Shown: one piece after another, positions 8,529 to 17,528 of the stretch
Position numbering within the stretch: the stretch's first letter is position 1
Layout of the letters: each line of letters opens with the position of its first letter
Source of the DNA: DAISJI01 sp964559835
Lineage (GTDB): Bacteria; Acidobacteriota; Terriglobia; Terriglobales; Acidobacteriaceae
Direction of reading: 5' to 3'
NCBI GenBank assembly: GCA_964559835.1
Contig: CAZLJE010000001.1
Span: forward strand, 124,001-188,000
DNA length: 64,000 nt
The notes under the pieces: generated by a model
Databases searched by the model: none
The model's input: only the letters and a program-made list of their open reading frames with translations
What the model was told of the DNA's origin: nothing
Position numbers and translations under genes: made by a program

Positions 8529-8783
8529 ATGGAACAGGAACTGGATCCAACGGATGCTGTCAACTGGGGTCCATGTTGCTTTTGCGGCGAGGAGATCAAC
8601 AAGGGTGACATCGATCCGTGTCGCGTAACTCTTCAGGCCGCGACTCCCAATCTGTGGCAGGTGTGGTTTTGTCACGCTCAATGCTTCACGTCACGTGTTC
8701 ATCGAGACGAAATGGGAATGCTGGAGCCTGCTGGGTTCTGGCAGACAGGGAATAATCAGCCGCGAAGCGGCGACATTCATTAG
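8529..8783 (+). CDS. Small Cys-rich probable zinc-binding protein
   Basis: An 84-residue protein starting immediately after the pgk stop codon, so it is almost certainly translated with pgk. Cysteines occur as PCCFCGEE near the N-terminus, one Cys in DPCRV, and CHAQC in the middle. These suit a single zinc site of the CxxC...CHxxC kind. The second half is less conserved-looking. I cannot assign a function. Its placement between pgk and a macro-domain gene may mean a regulatory or protein-protein role, but this is only context. Confidence 0.7.
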   Translation: MEQELDPTDAVNWGPCCFCGEEINKGDIDPCRVTLQAATPNLWQVWFCHAQCFTSRVHRDEMGMLEPAGFWQTGNNQPRSGDIH

Positions 8784-8844
8784 CCCAGCACGTGAGTGAC
8801 GGGTCCACGCGGCAACGAAACATGCAGTCCCGGAGGGACGGCAC

Positions 8845-9417
8845 ACGACTGAACCACTCCGATTCACGATCGCGGATCGCACGCTCGTCCTCCACCGGGG
8901 CGACATCACTCGCCACCACGCCGACGCCATCGTGAACGCCGCCAATTCTTCTCTGATGGGCGGAGGCGGCGTCGACGGCGCCATCCATCGCACCGGCGGT
9001 CCCATGATCCTCGCCGAATGCCGCCGCTACCGCGAAACCAATCCGCCCCTCCCGGCCGGCCGCGCCCTCGCCACAACTGCCGGAAATCTCCCCGCGCGCT
9101 ACGTCATCCACACCGTCGGCCCGGTCTGGAACGGAGGCGAGCGCGGCGAACCACAGGTGCTCGACAGTTGTTACCGAGAATGCCTGGGTGCTGCCGATCG
9201 GCTGGAATTGAACTCGATCGCGTTCCCCTCCATCTCCACCGGAGCTTTTGGATATCCCGTCCATCGAGCTGCGGAGGTCGCGATCAAAGCCATCTCTGAA
9301 ACTTTGCCCGTAACAAAACATGTGCGGGAACTCGCATTCGTCCTCTTCGACGAGCGCACGTTCCGCGCTTATCGCGCCGCTGCCGTAACTTTTATTCCTA
9401 TTCGAGAGCACTCATGA
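8845..9417 (+). CDS. Macro-domain (ADP-ribose binding/hydrolase) protein with no canonical start
   Basis: This is a macro domain: VLHRGDITRHHADAIVNAAN, then the SSLMGGGGVDGAIHRTGGP loop, NPPLPAG, ARYVIHTVGPVW and FPSISTGAFGYP. Such proteins bind or hydrolyse ADP-ribose or O-acetyl-ADP-ribose (MacroD/YmdB group). Homology clearly continues upstream of the first possible start, GTG at 8932 inside VNAAN. The in-frame codon behind a good GGAGGG site (8832-8837, 7-nt gap) is ACG at 8845, followed by ACT GAA CCA. Either ACG is used as a start or an original ATG has mutated or been misread. The gene overlaps tpiA by 4 nt (ATGA), so the two are translationally coupled. Confidence 0.85.
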   Translation, partial: TTEPLRFTIADRTLVLHRGDITRHHADAIVNAANSSLMGGGGVDGAIHRTGGPMILAECRRYRETNPPLPAGRALATTAGNLPARYVIHTVGPVWNGGERGEPQVLDSCYRECLGAADRLELNSIAFPSISTGAFGYPVHRAAEVAIKAISETLPVTKHVRELAFVLFDERTFRAYRAAAVTFIPIREHS

Positions 9418-10163
9418 GAAAGAAAGTCATCGCCGCTAATTGGAAGATGTACAAAACGCCGGAACAGACGCGCCAATTCTTCGACGCGTTCCTCCCCGGC
9501 ATTCAATCGCACACCCGTGACGAGATCGTCGTCTGTCCGGCATTCCCGTGCCTTCCTGCTGCGGTCGCCGCAGCCCTGAGCACGAATGTCCGTATCGGGG
9601 GCCAGAACGTCCACTGGGCGAAAGAAGGCGCCTTCACCGGCGAAGTTTCGGCGTCTATGCTGCTTGCCGTCGGCTGCACGCACGCGATCATCGGCCACTC
9701 CGAGCGTCGCCAGTATTTCGCTGAGACCGACGACACCGTCAACGCCCGTCTCAAGGCAGCTCTCGCAGCCGGACTGATTCCGATCGTCTGCGTGGGCGAA
9801 GTCATCCAGGAGAGGGAAGCCGGCCTGACCGAAGAAGTCCTGCGCCGGCAGGTGTCACGCGCCTTTCGCGAGATCGACGGCGCCCAGGCGGGCCCGGTCG
9901 TGGTCGCTTACGAGCCCGTATGGGCCATCGGTACCGGCAAGACCGCTACGCCTCAAATGGCCGCCGATGCCCACTGGATCGTTCGCGACGAGGTCGCCAA
10001 CGCCGTCGGAAAGCCAGTCGCGGACGCGATGCGTATCCTTTACGGCGGATCCGTAAAGCCCGACAACGCTCACGATCTGATGTCGCAGCCGGAGATCGAC
10101 GGCGCGCTCGTCGGCGGCGCCAGCCTCGACCCGAAGTCCTTTACCGCAATCGTGAATTGGTGA
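9414..10163 (+). CDS. tpiA: Triosephosphate isomerase
   Basis: Interconverts dihydroxyacetone phosphate and glyceraldehyde 3-phosphate. At 249 residues it has standard length. Substrate Lys 11 is in AANWKMYK, the electrophile His 95 in IIGHSERRQYF, and the catalytic base Glu 167 in VAYEPVWAIGTGKTA. The C-terminal phosphate loop YGGSVKPDN and the GALVGGASL motif are intact. Its start overlaps the stop of the macro-domain gene, and it is followed 4 bp later by a VOC-family gene. Confidence 0.97.
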   Translation: MRKKVIAANWKMYKTPEQTRQFFDAFLPGIQSHTRDEIVVCPAFPCLPAAVAAALSTNVRIGGQNVHWAKEGAFTGEVSASMLLAVGCTHAIIGHSERRQYFAETDDTVNARLKAALAAGLIPIVCVGEVIQEREAGLTEEVLRRQVSRAFREIDGAQAGPVVVAYEPVWAIGTGKTATPQMAADAHWIVRDEVANAVGKPVADAMRILYGGSVKPDNAHDLMSQPEIDGALVGGASLDPKSFTAIVNW

Positions 10164-10167
10164 TGCC

Positions 10168-10509
10168 ATGGGAAATATCGGAGCGCACTTCGTCGGCGTC
10201 GAGCTCTACTTCGACGACCTGGAGCGGGCGAAGGCGTTTTATCGCGACGTGCTCGGCCTTGTGATCACAGGCGAAGAAGCCGGCCACCACGCGCAATTCG
10301 ATAGCAACGCCGGCTTTATTTGCCTCGAGCGCAAAGGCGCAGAATCTTATCCCTCGCAGGACAAGGCGGTCCTGTTTTTTGAAGTCGCGGACTTGCAGGC
10401 GGCGATCGCCGCCATCGGCGCCGACCGGATCGTGCAGCGCGAAAGCACTTGGGCCATCCTGCACGATCCCGAGGGGCACAATATCCTGCTTCTGGAAAAG
10501 CGCCGCTGA
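10168..10509 (+). CDS. VOC-superfamily (glyoxalase/bleomycin resistance-like) protein
   Basis: A 113-residue single VOC module: the opening FVGVELYFDDLERAKAFYRDVLGL is followed by a beta strand ending FICLERKG and the C-terminal WAILHDPEGHNILLLEK. Possible metal ligands are present but the family is functionally diverse: lactoylglutathione lyases, dioxygenases, isomerases and binding proteins. Its location 4 bp after tpiA is suggestive, since methylglyoxal arises from triose phosphates. A glyoxalase role would therefore fit, but that is context-based inference. It ends 1 bp from the convergent SPFH gene. Confidence 0.85.
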   Translation: MGNIGAHFVGVELYFDDLERAKAFYRDVLGLVITGEEAGHHAQFDSNAGFICLERKGAESYPSQDKAVLFFEVADLQAAIAAIGADRIVQRESTWAILHDPEGHNILLLEKRR

Positions 10510-10510
10510 G

Positions 10511-11356
10511 CTACTGCCCCAGGATCAGCGGCAGGCCGTTCTTCTGGCTGCCGATGACGACCACCTTCGCGTTCGGGCTCTTGGCCAGCGTCTCCGTCGC
10601 CTCGATGCCTTTCCATTCCAGCAACTGTGGGCTGATACCCTGCGCGACGGTCGTCTGGAAATCGCGGATACCCTGCGCCTCAATGCGCTTGCGGTCCGCC
10701 TCCTGCTTTTCCTTTTGCAGGCGGAAACTCATCGCCAGCGACTCCTGCTCCGCTTGTTGCTTAGCTTCGATCGACTGCTTCAACGCTTGCGGCAGCTGGA
10801 TGTCGCGTAACAGGATGCTCTCGATGATCACGCCGCGTCCATTGAGCTTCTCGTTCAGCGTCTGAACAATCTCTTTCGCCACCGCTTCGCGCTCGCCGGA
10901 ATAGAGCGTGTTCGCCGAATGCGATGCCGTGGCCTCGCGGATCGCCGACCGCAAGTTCGGCTCGATCACCACCTCGACATAGTTCGGCCCCACGGTGCGA
11001 TACACGTCGGGGGCCTTCGACGGATCGATGCGGAACAGCAGCGAAGTGTCCATCGCGATGATCAGCCCTTCGTTCGAGGGCACACTCGCCGATTCCTTCA
11101 ACTCTTGCGTTCGCGCCGTCATCGTGTTGTTCACCTTGAACGGGTTGACCATGTGCGTTCCCTCGGACAGAACTTCGCCCGTGACGCGCCCAAACAGCGT
11201 CAGCACGCCCACATGCCCCGCGGGAACATAGGCGACCGACATCCAGAGCACAATGACCACCAGGATCAGCGCGATCACTACGCCGATGCCCTTCAGAAAG
11301 CCTCCGCTGCCTGCCTCGATCACATGCCCGCCTCGTCCGAATCCGTAATCCGCCAT
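10511..11356 (-). CDS. SPFH/prohibitin-family membrane protein
   Basis: A 281-residue protein with one N-terminal membrane helix (about residues 23-45). The SPFH/band-7 domain follows (about 46-215: VPAGHVGVLTLFGRV, GTHMVNPFK, EPNLRSAIREATA), then a charged helical region with QALKQSIEAKQQAEQES. AAGGAG precedes the ATG at 11356; a longer reading to 11434 lacks one. The order of features resembles HflC/HflK and prohibitins, which form ring-like membrane scaffolds that often modulate FtsH-type proteases. Only one copy is present and no nfeD or hflK partner is adjacent, so prohibitin-like is safer than HflC. Confidence 0.87.
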   Translation of the reverse strand: MADYGFGRGGHVIEAGSGGFLKGIGVVIALILVVIVLWMSVAYVPAGHVGVLTLFGRVTGEVLSEGTHMVNPFKVNNTMTARTQELKESASVPSNEGLIIAMDTSLLFRIDPSKAPDVYRTVGPNYVEVVIEPNLRSAIREATASHSANTLYSGEREAVAKEIVQTLNEKLNGRGVIIESILLRDIQLPQALKQSIEAKQQAEQESLAMSFRLQKEKQEADRKRIEAQGIRDFQTTVAQGISPQLLEWKGIEATETLAKSPNAKVVVIGSQKNGLPLILGQ

Positions 11357-11560
11357 GACTGCTCCTTTTTTGCCCCGGACACACTTACGCCGCGGCCTCT
11401 CAGATTGTTTTGCTTGAGCAGGGAACTGTATCACTAGCTGTTTACGGATTCGGGGGCGAAAAAGATGCGGAATTAATCTCGTTCACCGCTTGTTGCAGAC
11501 AAGAATCCATTCCTCGCTCCTCAACTCCATTTATGATGTTGTGTCCTGAAAGGCTGGTTC

Positions 11561-12196
11561 ATGAGATCGATCCGCGTCGTTTTCGCACTCCTGATGCTCT
11601 CCGCACTGTTTGCTTGCAGCGACAACAAGCCGCAACCGGCGAAGTCCGCCGAAACCGCGAAACCGGAGGAGAAGGAAGCGCAGCTGCTCACCGGCCGCGA
11701 AGCGTTCCAGAAGATGTACGTTTCCGCCCATGGTTGGGTCGCCGACGCCAAGCCGTACATGCTCGAGTCGGTCGTCAACGCCGAGAGCAATGGCCACGAC
11801 GGCAAAGCGTCGGTGTGGCGCAGCGGCTTCGCATCGCTTTCGCGGCGCGGCATCAAGGCGTTCCTGTGGTCCGGCAGCGCCCTTCCCGACGCGCCCTCGC
11901 AGGGCGTCTCCTCCGGCGTCGAAGACACATACAATCCCAGCAACAGCTCTACGCAGACATTCGACTTCGGATTTCTCAAGATTGATTCGGATAAAGCGTA
12001 CGACGTCGCGCTCAAGCACGGCGGCGAAAAGCTGATCAAAGCGAAAGCCGATCAGCCCGTCATGTACACGCTCGACTGGAGCCCGCGCGAGAACGTCCTC
12101 ACCTGGCACGTCATCTTCGGGACCGGCTTGCAGGACGCGAAGCTGCGCGTCGCCGTCAACGCCTCGACGGGGGAATACATCCGGACAGAAAAATGA
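11561..12196 (+). CDS. Lipoprotein with PepSY-like C-terminus
   Basis: A 211-residue predicted lipoprotein: signal peptide with lipobox LFAC (Cys 19), then a Lys/Glu/Ala-rich linker. The folded part has GREAFQKMYVSAHGW and FDFGFLKIDSDKAYDVALKHGG. The C-terminal YTLDWSPRENVLTWHVIFG...LRVAVNASTGEYIR resembles a PepSY-type repeat, a fold often found in secreted inhibitory or regulatory domains. Molecular role unknown. Its stop abuts the stop of the convergent TPR gene with no spacer. Confidence 0.75.
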   Translation: MRSIRVVFALLMLSALFACSDNKPQPAKSAETAKPEEKEAQLLTGREAFQKMYVSAHGWVADAKPYMLESVVNAESNGHDGKASVWRSGFASLSRRGIKAFLWSGSALPDAPSQGVSSGVEDTYNPSNSSTQTFDFGFLKIDSDKAYDVALKHGGEKLIKAKADQPVMYTLDWSPRENVLTWHVIFGTGLQDAKLRVAVNASTGEYIRTEK

Positions 12197-12973
12197 CTAT
12201 CTCTTCACCCTGTCGATCCCGCTCTTCGCCTCGCCGGCGAATTCGCCGGAGGGCAGGATCTTCAGGTACGCCTCGTAGTTCTTCAGCGCGTCCGCTTTCT
12301 TGCCGAGCTTTTCCTCGCTGATGGCGAGCTTGAAGGTCGCAATGGCGTCGTTCGGCTTCCAGTCGAGCGCCTCGGCGTAGCGCGATTCCGCGGCTTTGTA
12401 ATTTCCGCGCTTGAAGTAGTAATCGCCGACTTCGACGTTTTTGGCTGCCTTGTGCGGATCATAAGAGTGGAACTCGGCGACGCCCGTTACGTCGGCGCCC
12501 TCGTGGGTCATGTCGTCCGGAGGGGGCGCGAGGTCGATCTGCGTGTCGCGGCTGGAGCTCTGGCCGGCCGGAGGGCTCGACCGCGGCGCCGGCTGATTCC
12601 TCGGCACTTGGGCTTGTGCTTCCTCGGCGTCCTGCTGCTGTTTCTGTTCGGCCTCTTTTTCCCGCGGGTCCTTGTCCCAGCAGGTTTGCCTGCCCTCGAC
12701 ACTGGCGCAATTCGGCTTGGCGCGATTGAGCGCGCGCTTCAGCTTCGATGGTTGTTTCTTGTCGGTACTCTGCGGCTGGGCCTGGTCGTCAGGCGTTGGC
12801 TGCTGGTCGGCGGCAGTCTGCTTTGACGAAGATGTTTCCGGGGGCGGAGTGCTCGGTTGTTGCTGTCCCGCATTGGACTGCGGTTGCGGCGCGGAAGGCA
12901 GCTCTTGGGCCCAGGCAGCGGCCGCTCCCAGCAGGAGCATCGCGCACACCGATCCCAATCCCCGCAACTTCAT
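12197..12973 (-). CDS. Exported TPR-containing protein
   Basis: A 258-residue exported protein. Choosing ATG 12973 gives the signal peptide MKLRGLGSVCAMLLLG...AWAQ. A long Gln/Pro/Lys-rich low-complexity region follows (roughly 30-150). The C-terminal 80 residues carry tetratricopeptide-like helices (YYFKRGNYKAAESRYAEAL, AIATFKLAISEEKLGKKADALKNYEAYL). TPRs mediate protein contacts; the disordered middle suggests an envelope-spanning or periplasmic scaffold. No enzymatic motif is seen. Confidence 0.78.
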   Translation of the reverse strand: MKLRGLGSVCAMLLLGAAAAWAQELPSAPQPQSNAGQQQPSTPPPETSSSKQTAADQQPTPDDQAQPQSTDKKQPSKLKRALNRAKPNCASVEGRQTCWDKDPREKEAEQKQQQDAEEAQAQVPRNQPAPRSSPPAGQSSSRDTQIDLAPPPDDMTHEGADVTGVAEFHSYDPHKAAKNVEVGDYYFKRGNYKAAESRYAEALDWKPNDAIATFKLAISEEKLGKKADALKNYEAYLKILPSGEFAGEAKSGIDRVKR

Positions 12974-13146
12974 AACGTCTATTCTAAACACTTTCGCCTG
13001 ACCCCAGTTGCGCGAATCCGCCGGTCTTTACATTCAGCGCTGGTCTGTGTTCGCGCTTATAACGTCAGCGGTCGCCGGGTTTGCAGCGAATCCATCATCG
13101 ACAACCGCAGTGTTCGGTGGTGTAATTCCGCTTCCCGGAGATACTC

Positions 13147-16100
13147 ATGCGCAACTTGATCCTTGCCCTGCTGCTGTGCGGGCTGTCCTTCGCTCAGACC
13201 GCCAGGTCCACCGCTGCTCTTGCCGAACCGGCGATTTCACCCGATGGCCGCGAGATCGCGTTCGTCTCCGGCGGTGACATCTGGACGGTCCCCGCCGACG
13301 GCGGTGAAGCGCGTCTCCTCGTCGCGCATCCCGCGAACGAGTCGCGCCCGCTGTACTCGCCGGACGGCCGGTACCTGGCCTTCACTTCCACGCGCACCGG
13401 CAACGGCGACGTTTATGTCCTGACGCTCGCCACCGGCGACCTGAAGCGCCTCACCTGGGACGATTCGTTCGAGCGCGCCGACTCCTGGTCGCCGGATTCG
13501 AAATACGTCTATTTCTCATCGACGGCGCAGGACATCTCCGGCATGAGCGACGTTTACCGCGTCTCGATCGACGGCGGTACGCCCATGCCCGTCACCGCCG
13601 ATCGCTACACCAGCGAGTTCTTCGCCGCTGCCGCGCCGGACGGCAAGTCCGTGGCATTCTCCGCGCGCGGTGTTGGTTCAGGCCAGTGGTGGCGCCATGG
13701 CCGGAGTCATCTCGACGAATCCGAGATCTGGCTCGTCCGCACAGCAGCGAGCGGTCCCGAATACCAGCGCCTGGCCGAAGGAGGAGCCCGCCAGTTCTGG
13801 CCGATGTGGGCGGGCCAGACGCTCTACTTCGTATCCGACCGCAGCGGGCAGGAAAACATCCGGAGCGAAGCGGGCGGAAAGCCGACGCAGGTCACGAACT
13901 TCACTAACGGCCGCGTGCTATGGCCCAGCATCTCCGCGGACGGCCGCTTCATCGTGTTCGAGCGCGACTTCCGCATCTGGAAACTGAACCTGCAAACCCG
14001 GCAGGCAGCGCCGGTTGAGATCCATCTGCGCGGAGTCGCTGCCGGCCCCGCGGTCGAGCACCGCCGCGTCACCGACCGCATCGAGGACATCGCCGTCTCG
14101 CCCGACGGCAAGAAGATCGTGTTCGCGGTCCACGGCGACCTTTTTGCCGCGCCGGCAAAAGACGGCGGGGATGGGGTCCGTATCACAGACACACCGGCGC
14201 GCGAATGGGCCGCGCAGTGGTCGCCCGATAGCCGCACCATCGTGTACGTCTCCGACCGCGACGGCCACGACCACCTGTATCAATACGACTTCCAGAAGCA
14301 GGCCGAAACGCAGCTCACGCGCGGCGCAACGGACGAGCAGCACCCGATGTTCTCGCCCGACGGCAAGTGGCTTTCGTACCAGCGCGGACGCCACCAGCTC
14401 GTGGTGCGCGATGTCGCGACGAAGACCGAGCGCGTGCTCGCCGAAGGCATGCTCGACCGCCCGCCGCTGGGCGCCAATCGTCCGTTCGTCTGGTCGCCCG
14501 ACAGCCGCTGGATCGCATACATGAGCGCCGGCGCGCGCACGTTCCGTAACGCCAGCGTTGTGCGGGTCGAGGGCGGCAAGACACTCCCCGTCAGCTTCCT
14601 CAGCAACGCGTTCAGCAACACCATCTCGTGGAGTCCCGACGGCAAGTTCCTCCTCTTCGACACCGGCCAGCGCACCGAGACGAGCCAGGTGGCGCGGGTC
14701 GACCTGATCCCGCGTACGCCCAAATTCCGCGAAGACCAGTTCCGCGATCTGTTCCGCGAAGAGCGTCCGCCGAACGTGACGCCTTCGCCCGAGCGCCAGC
14801 GCGCGACCACGCCGACGCCGACCGACGACCAGGCGAAAGCCGAGCCCGCCAAGGTCGAAAACGCAGCGCAGAAGGAAGACGAAAAGAAGGACGACGCGAA
14901 GCCGGCGCCGAAGAAGAAGATCGAGCCCGTCGATGTCGTCAGCGACGGCATCCGCCAGCGGCTCAGCTTGCTCCGCATCGGGGTTGACGTCGGCTGGCAG
15001 GGAATCAGCCCCGACGGCAAATGGCTCGCGCTGGTTGCGACCACCGCCGGCCAGCAGAACCTCTACATCTATTCGCTCGACGAACTTTCGCGCGAACCGG
15101 CTATCGCGAAGCAACTCACATCGACGGCCGGCTCCAAGCGCGCAGTCCAGTACACGGCCGACAGCAAGGAACTTTATTACCTCGACGACGGCAAGGTGTT
15201 CTCGACTCCGCTCGCTGAACCGAAGCCCAAGCCGCTCGCTGTCGCCGCCGAACTCGATATCGATTTCCAGCGCGACAAGACCGAGGCCTTCGAGCAAGGC
15301 TGGCGACTGCTGCGCGACAACTTCTTCGACGAGAAGATGCACGGCGCGGATTGGGATGCCATCCACGCCCAGTTCTCGGCCTACATCGAAGCTGCCCGCA
15401 CTCCCGACGAGATGCGCCGCCTCATGTCGCTGATGGTCGGCGAACTCAATGCCTCCCACTCCGGCGTCAATGCGCCGCCGGGAGAAAACCGTCCCTCCAC
15501 TGGACGGCTCGGCCTCCGCTTCGATCCGCAGACCTACGACTCCAACGGGCGCCTGAAGATTTCGGAAGTCGTAGACCTCGGTCCTGCCTCTGTCGCGGGC
15601 ATCAAGGCCGGTGAGTATCTCGTCGCGATCGACGGCCACAAGCTCGATGGCAAAGCGAATATTCAGGAGCTTCTCGAATACAAGATCGACCGCCAGGTGA
15701 AGCTCTCCGTCGCGGCGTCTCCTGAGGCCAGTCCGCGGACGATTACAGTCAAGCCCGTGAACCTCACGACGGAGAAGGCGCTGCTCTACCGGCAGTGGGT
15801 CAACCAGAACCGCGAGTACGTCGAAAAGGCCAGCAACGGCCGCCTCGGATACGTCCACATGTTCGATATGTCGGCCGACGCGCTGACGCAGCTCACGCTC
15901 GACCTCGACGTGCAAAACCACGGCCGCGAGGGCGTGATCGTGGACATCCGCAACAACAACGGCGGGTTCGTCAATCCATACGCCATCGACGTCTTCGCCC
16001 GCCGTGGCTACATGACCATGACCATGCGCGGGTACGAGGCGTCGCCGGCTCGCAACGTCCTCGGACAGCGCGCGCTCGAGCGTCCGACCGTGCTTATCAC

Positions 16101-16434
16101 GAACCAGCACTCGCTCTCCGACGCCGAAGATTTCACCGAGGGCTACCGCACGCTGGAACTCGGCAAAGTCATTGGGGAGCCGACCGGCGGCTGGATCATC
16201 TACACCAGCAACGTCCCGCTGGTCGATGGATCCATCCTCCGCATCCCGTTCAGCCGCATCACCGACCACGAAGGCAAAGACATGGAATTACATCCGCGGC
16301 AGGTGGACATCGCAGTCAGCCGTCCGGTGGGCGAGAGTTATACAGGGAAAGATTCGCAGCTCGATCGCGCCGTGAGCGAACTGCTACAGCAGCTCGACCA
16401 TAAGCCGAGGGTGGTCAGCGCTGGAGGGAAGTAG
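13147..16434 (+). CDS. Tricorn-like protease (beta-propellers, PDZ, S41 core), secreted
   Basis: A 1095-residue exported serine protease. The signal peptide is MRNLILALLLCGLSFAQ. Many WD/TolB-type propeller blades follow, each marked by SPDG or SPDS (for example AISPDGREIAFVSGG, SPDGRYLAFTSTR), to about residue 520. A charged Lys/Glu/Pro linker comes next (about 540-590), then another propeller-like part, the C1 region with ELNASHSG (Ser 770, His 771), a PDZ-like SVAGIKAGEYLVAIDG, and the S41 core with ITNQHSLSDAEDF (likely nucleophile Ser 991). The arrangement matches Tricorn peptidases, which trim oligopeptides; here the location is outside the cytoplasm. All expected catalytic positions appear present. 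Confidence 0.9.
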   Translation: MRNLILALLLCGLSFAQTARSTAALAEPAISPDGREIAFVSGGDIWTVPADGGEARLLVAHPANESRPLYSPDGRYLAFTSTRTGNGDVYVLTLATGDLKRLTWDDSFERADSWSPDSKYVYFSSTAQDISGMSDVYRVSIDGGTPMPVTADRYTSEFFAAAAPDGKSVAFSARGVGSGQWWRHGRSHLDESEIWLVRTAASGPEYQRLAEGGARQFWPMWAGQTLYFVSDRSGQENIRSEAGGKPTQVTNFTNGRVLWPSISADGRFIVFERDFRIWKLNLQTRQAAPVEIHLRGVAAGPAVEHRRVTDRIEDIAVSPDGKKIVFAVHGDLFAAPAKDGGDGVRITDTPAREWAAQWSPDSRTIVYVSDRDGHDHLYQYDFQKQAETQLTRGATDEQHPMFSPDGKWLSYQRGRHQLVVRDVATKTERVLAEGMLDRPPLGANRPFVWSPDSRWIAYMSAGARTFRNASVVRVEGGKTLPVSFLSNAFSNTISWSPDGKFLLFDTGQRTETSQVARVDLIPRTPKFREDQFRDLFREERPPNVTPSPERQRATTPTPTDDQAKAEPAKVENAAQKEDEKKDDAKPAPKKKIEPVDVVSDGIRQRLSLLRIGVDVGWQGISPDGKWLALVATTAGQQNLYIYSLDELSREPAIAKQLTSTAGSKRAVQYTADSKELYYLDDGKVFSTPLAEPKPKPLAVAAELDIDFQRDKTEAFEQGWRLLRDNFFDEKMHGADWDAIHAQFSAYIEAARTPDEMRRLMSLMVGELNASHSGVNAPPGENRPSTGRLGLRFDPQTYDSNGRLKISEVVDLGPASVAGIKAGEYLVAIDGHKLDGKANIQELLEYKIDRQVKLSVAASPEASPRTITVKPVNLTTEKALLYRQWVNQNREYVEKASNGRLGYVHMFDMSADALTQLTLDLDVQNHGREGVIVDIRNNNGGFVNPYAIDVFARRGYMTMTMRGYEASPARNVLGQRALERPTVLITNQHSLSDAEDFTEGYRTLELGKVIGEPTGGWIIYTSNVPLVDGSILRIPFSRITDHEGKDMELHPRQVDIAVSRPVGESYTGKDSQLDRAVSELLQQLDHKPRVVSAGGK

Positions 16435-16440
16435 AACTTC

Positions 16441-16562
16441 GATCTGGAAATCTGGAGATCTGCGAATCTGGAAATCTGCGAATCTGGAAATCTGTTGCGC
16501 GAACGCAAATGTAAGGCAGCTTTCCAGATCTCCAGATTTTCCAGATCTCCAGATTTCCAGAT
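16441..16562. repeat. Inverted word array (GAAATCTG / CAGATTTC)
   Basis: Units such as GAAATCTG and GAGATCTG repeat at 16441-16494. The inverse units (CCAGATTT, CCAGATCT) occupy 16520-16562 after a 25-nt core, between two convergent genes. The same word recurs at 32820-32889, 33319-33355 and near 40700. Confidence 0.85.
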
Positions 16563-16568
16563 CCGCCA

Positions 16569-17450
16569 TCACCAGGTTCCAGTCTTCATCGAGTCGACGC
16601 ATCGTTCCAGTTCGCGGTGCATTTCTTCGGCGGTTCCGTGGGTGATGCGGCCGTGTCCCGGCAGGACCCATTCGAAGCGATAGGGAAGCAGCCGCTCCAT
16701 TGATTTTGTCTGCTCCGTCCACGAGTACCAGCAGGCATCGCGAAAGGCGATGAGCGTCTTCTGGTTGGGCGACCATGCGAGGTGGTCTCCCGTGAACAGC
16801 ACCTGATCGAGGTAGAGCATCACCTGGTGGCCGCGCGTATGTCCTGGCGTCGGGATGATGAGCAATTCATGATCGAGTCGCACCGGCTCGATTCCGGTGA
16901 TGACGCGCTCGATGCCCAACCTCTTCGCGCCGTCCGCCTCGTGCATGATGCGCTCGCAACCGAAGTGCGCCGCGAACTTTGCGTGGTCGGCGATGTCGTC
17001 GCGATGCGACAGGAACATGGTGCGCACGCCGCCCATCGCTTCGATCTTCCGGACCAGCGGCGACGTGAACCGCGGCGAGTCCACCAGGACATTTCCGCCG
17101 CGTTGCTCCGGCCGGACGATCAGGTAGGCCCAGGCGCCAAAGCTCGACTCCGCCGTGAACCCGCAGAAGTAAACATCGCTGACGACATGGGTCGGAAACG
17201 CCTCGACGCCGGGCTTCGCGCTTCTTCGTGTCGTCGTGCCGATCGAGGCGGTCGGGCACGCGACTTGCGCCATCAACGCCCGGTGCAGCTCGCCGGGATT
17301 TCTCGGCTGTTGATAGACGCTCGACTGGTCGCCATGATCGCGGAAGGTTGCGGGCGCGATTTGCCGGCACGCATCGCAGTCGATGCAGGTCGAATCGACG
17401 TAAAACTCTCCCGGCATGTTCTGCGGCAGGCGTTTCTCCAGTTGAGCCAT
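16569..17450 (-). CDS. Ferredoxin-MBL fold fusion protein
   Basis: A 293-residue protein. The N-terminal domain is a one-cluster ferredoxin: Cys 22, 25, 28 (TCIDCDAC) and Cys 65 followed by Pro. From about residue 90 a metallo-beta-lactamase fold follows: LVDSPRF, then the metal motif as SHRDDIADH (Arg-Asp in place of the usual x-His-x), PTPGHTRGH, FTGDHLAW and LPGHGRI. The first metal motif is altered from THxHxDH, so metal occupancy may differ. Proteins of this fused type are known from phototrophs and other bacteria as MBL hydrolases of unknown substrate. A redox-linked hydrolase role is inferred. Confidence 0.85.
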   Translation of the reverse strand: MAQLEKRLPQNMPGEFYVDSTCIDCDACRQIAPATFRDHGDQSSVYQQPRNPGELHRALMAQVACPTASIGTTTRRSAKPGVEAFPTHVVSDVYFCGFTAESSFGAWAYLIVRPEQRGGNVLVDSPRFTSPLVRKIEAMGGVRTMFLSHRDDIADHAKFAAHFGCERIMHEADGAKRLGIERVITGIEPVRLDHELLIIPTPGHTRGHQVMLYLDQVLFTGDHLAWSPNQKTLIAFRDACWYSWTEQTKSMERLLPYRFEWVLPGHGRITHGTAEEMHRELERCVDSMKTGTW

Positions 17451-17528
17451 GCTGCATTAGATTCCGCAAAAGCAAAAACGCCACGGATTTGACGGATATA
17501 CACGGATTAAGAAAGAGTGTCGCCAGGT

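Noticed and set aside
13918..16269. Long minus-strand open frame (783 codons) opposite the Tricorn-like gene
   Set aside because: Mirror-frame artefact of GC-rich codon use; Arg/Val/Asp-rich, no domain, and the plus strand has clear protease motifs.
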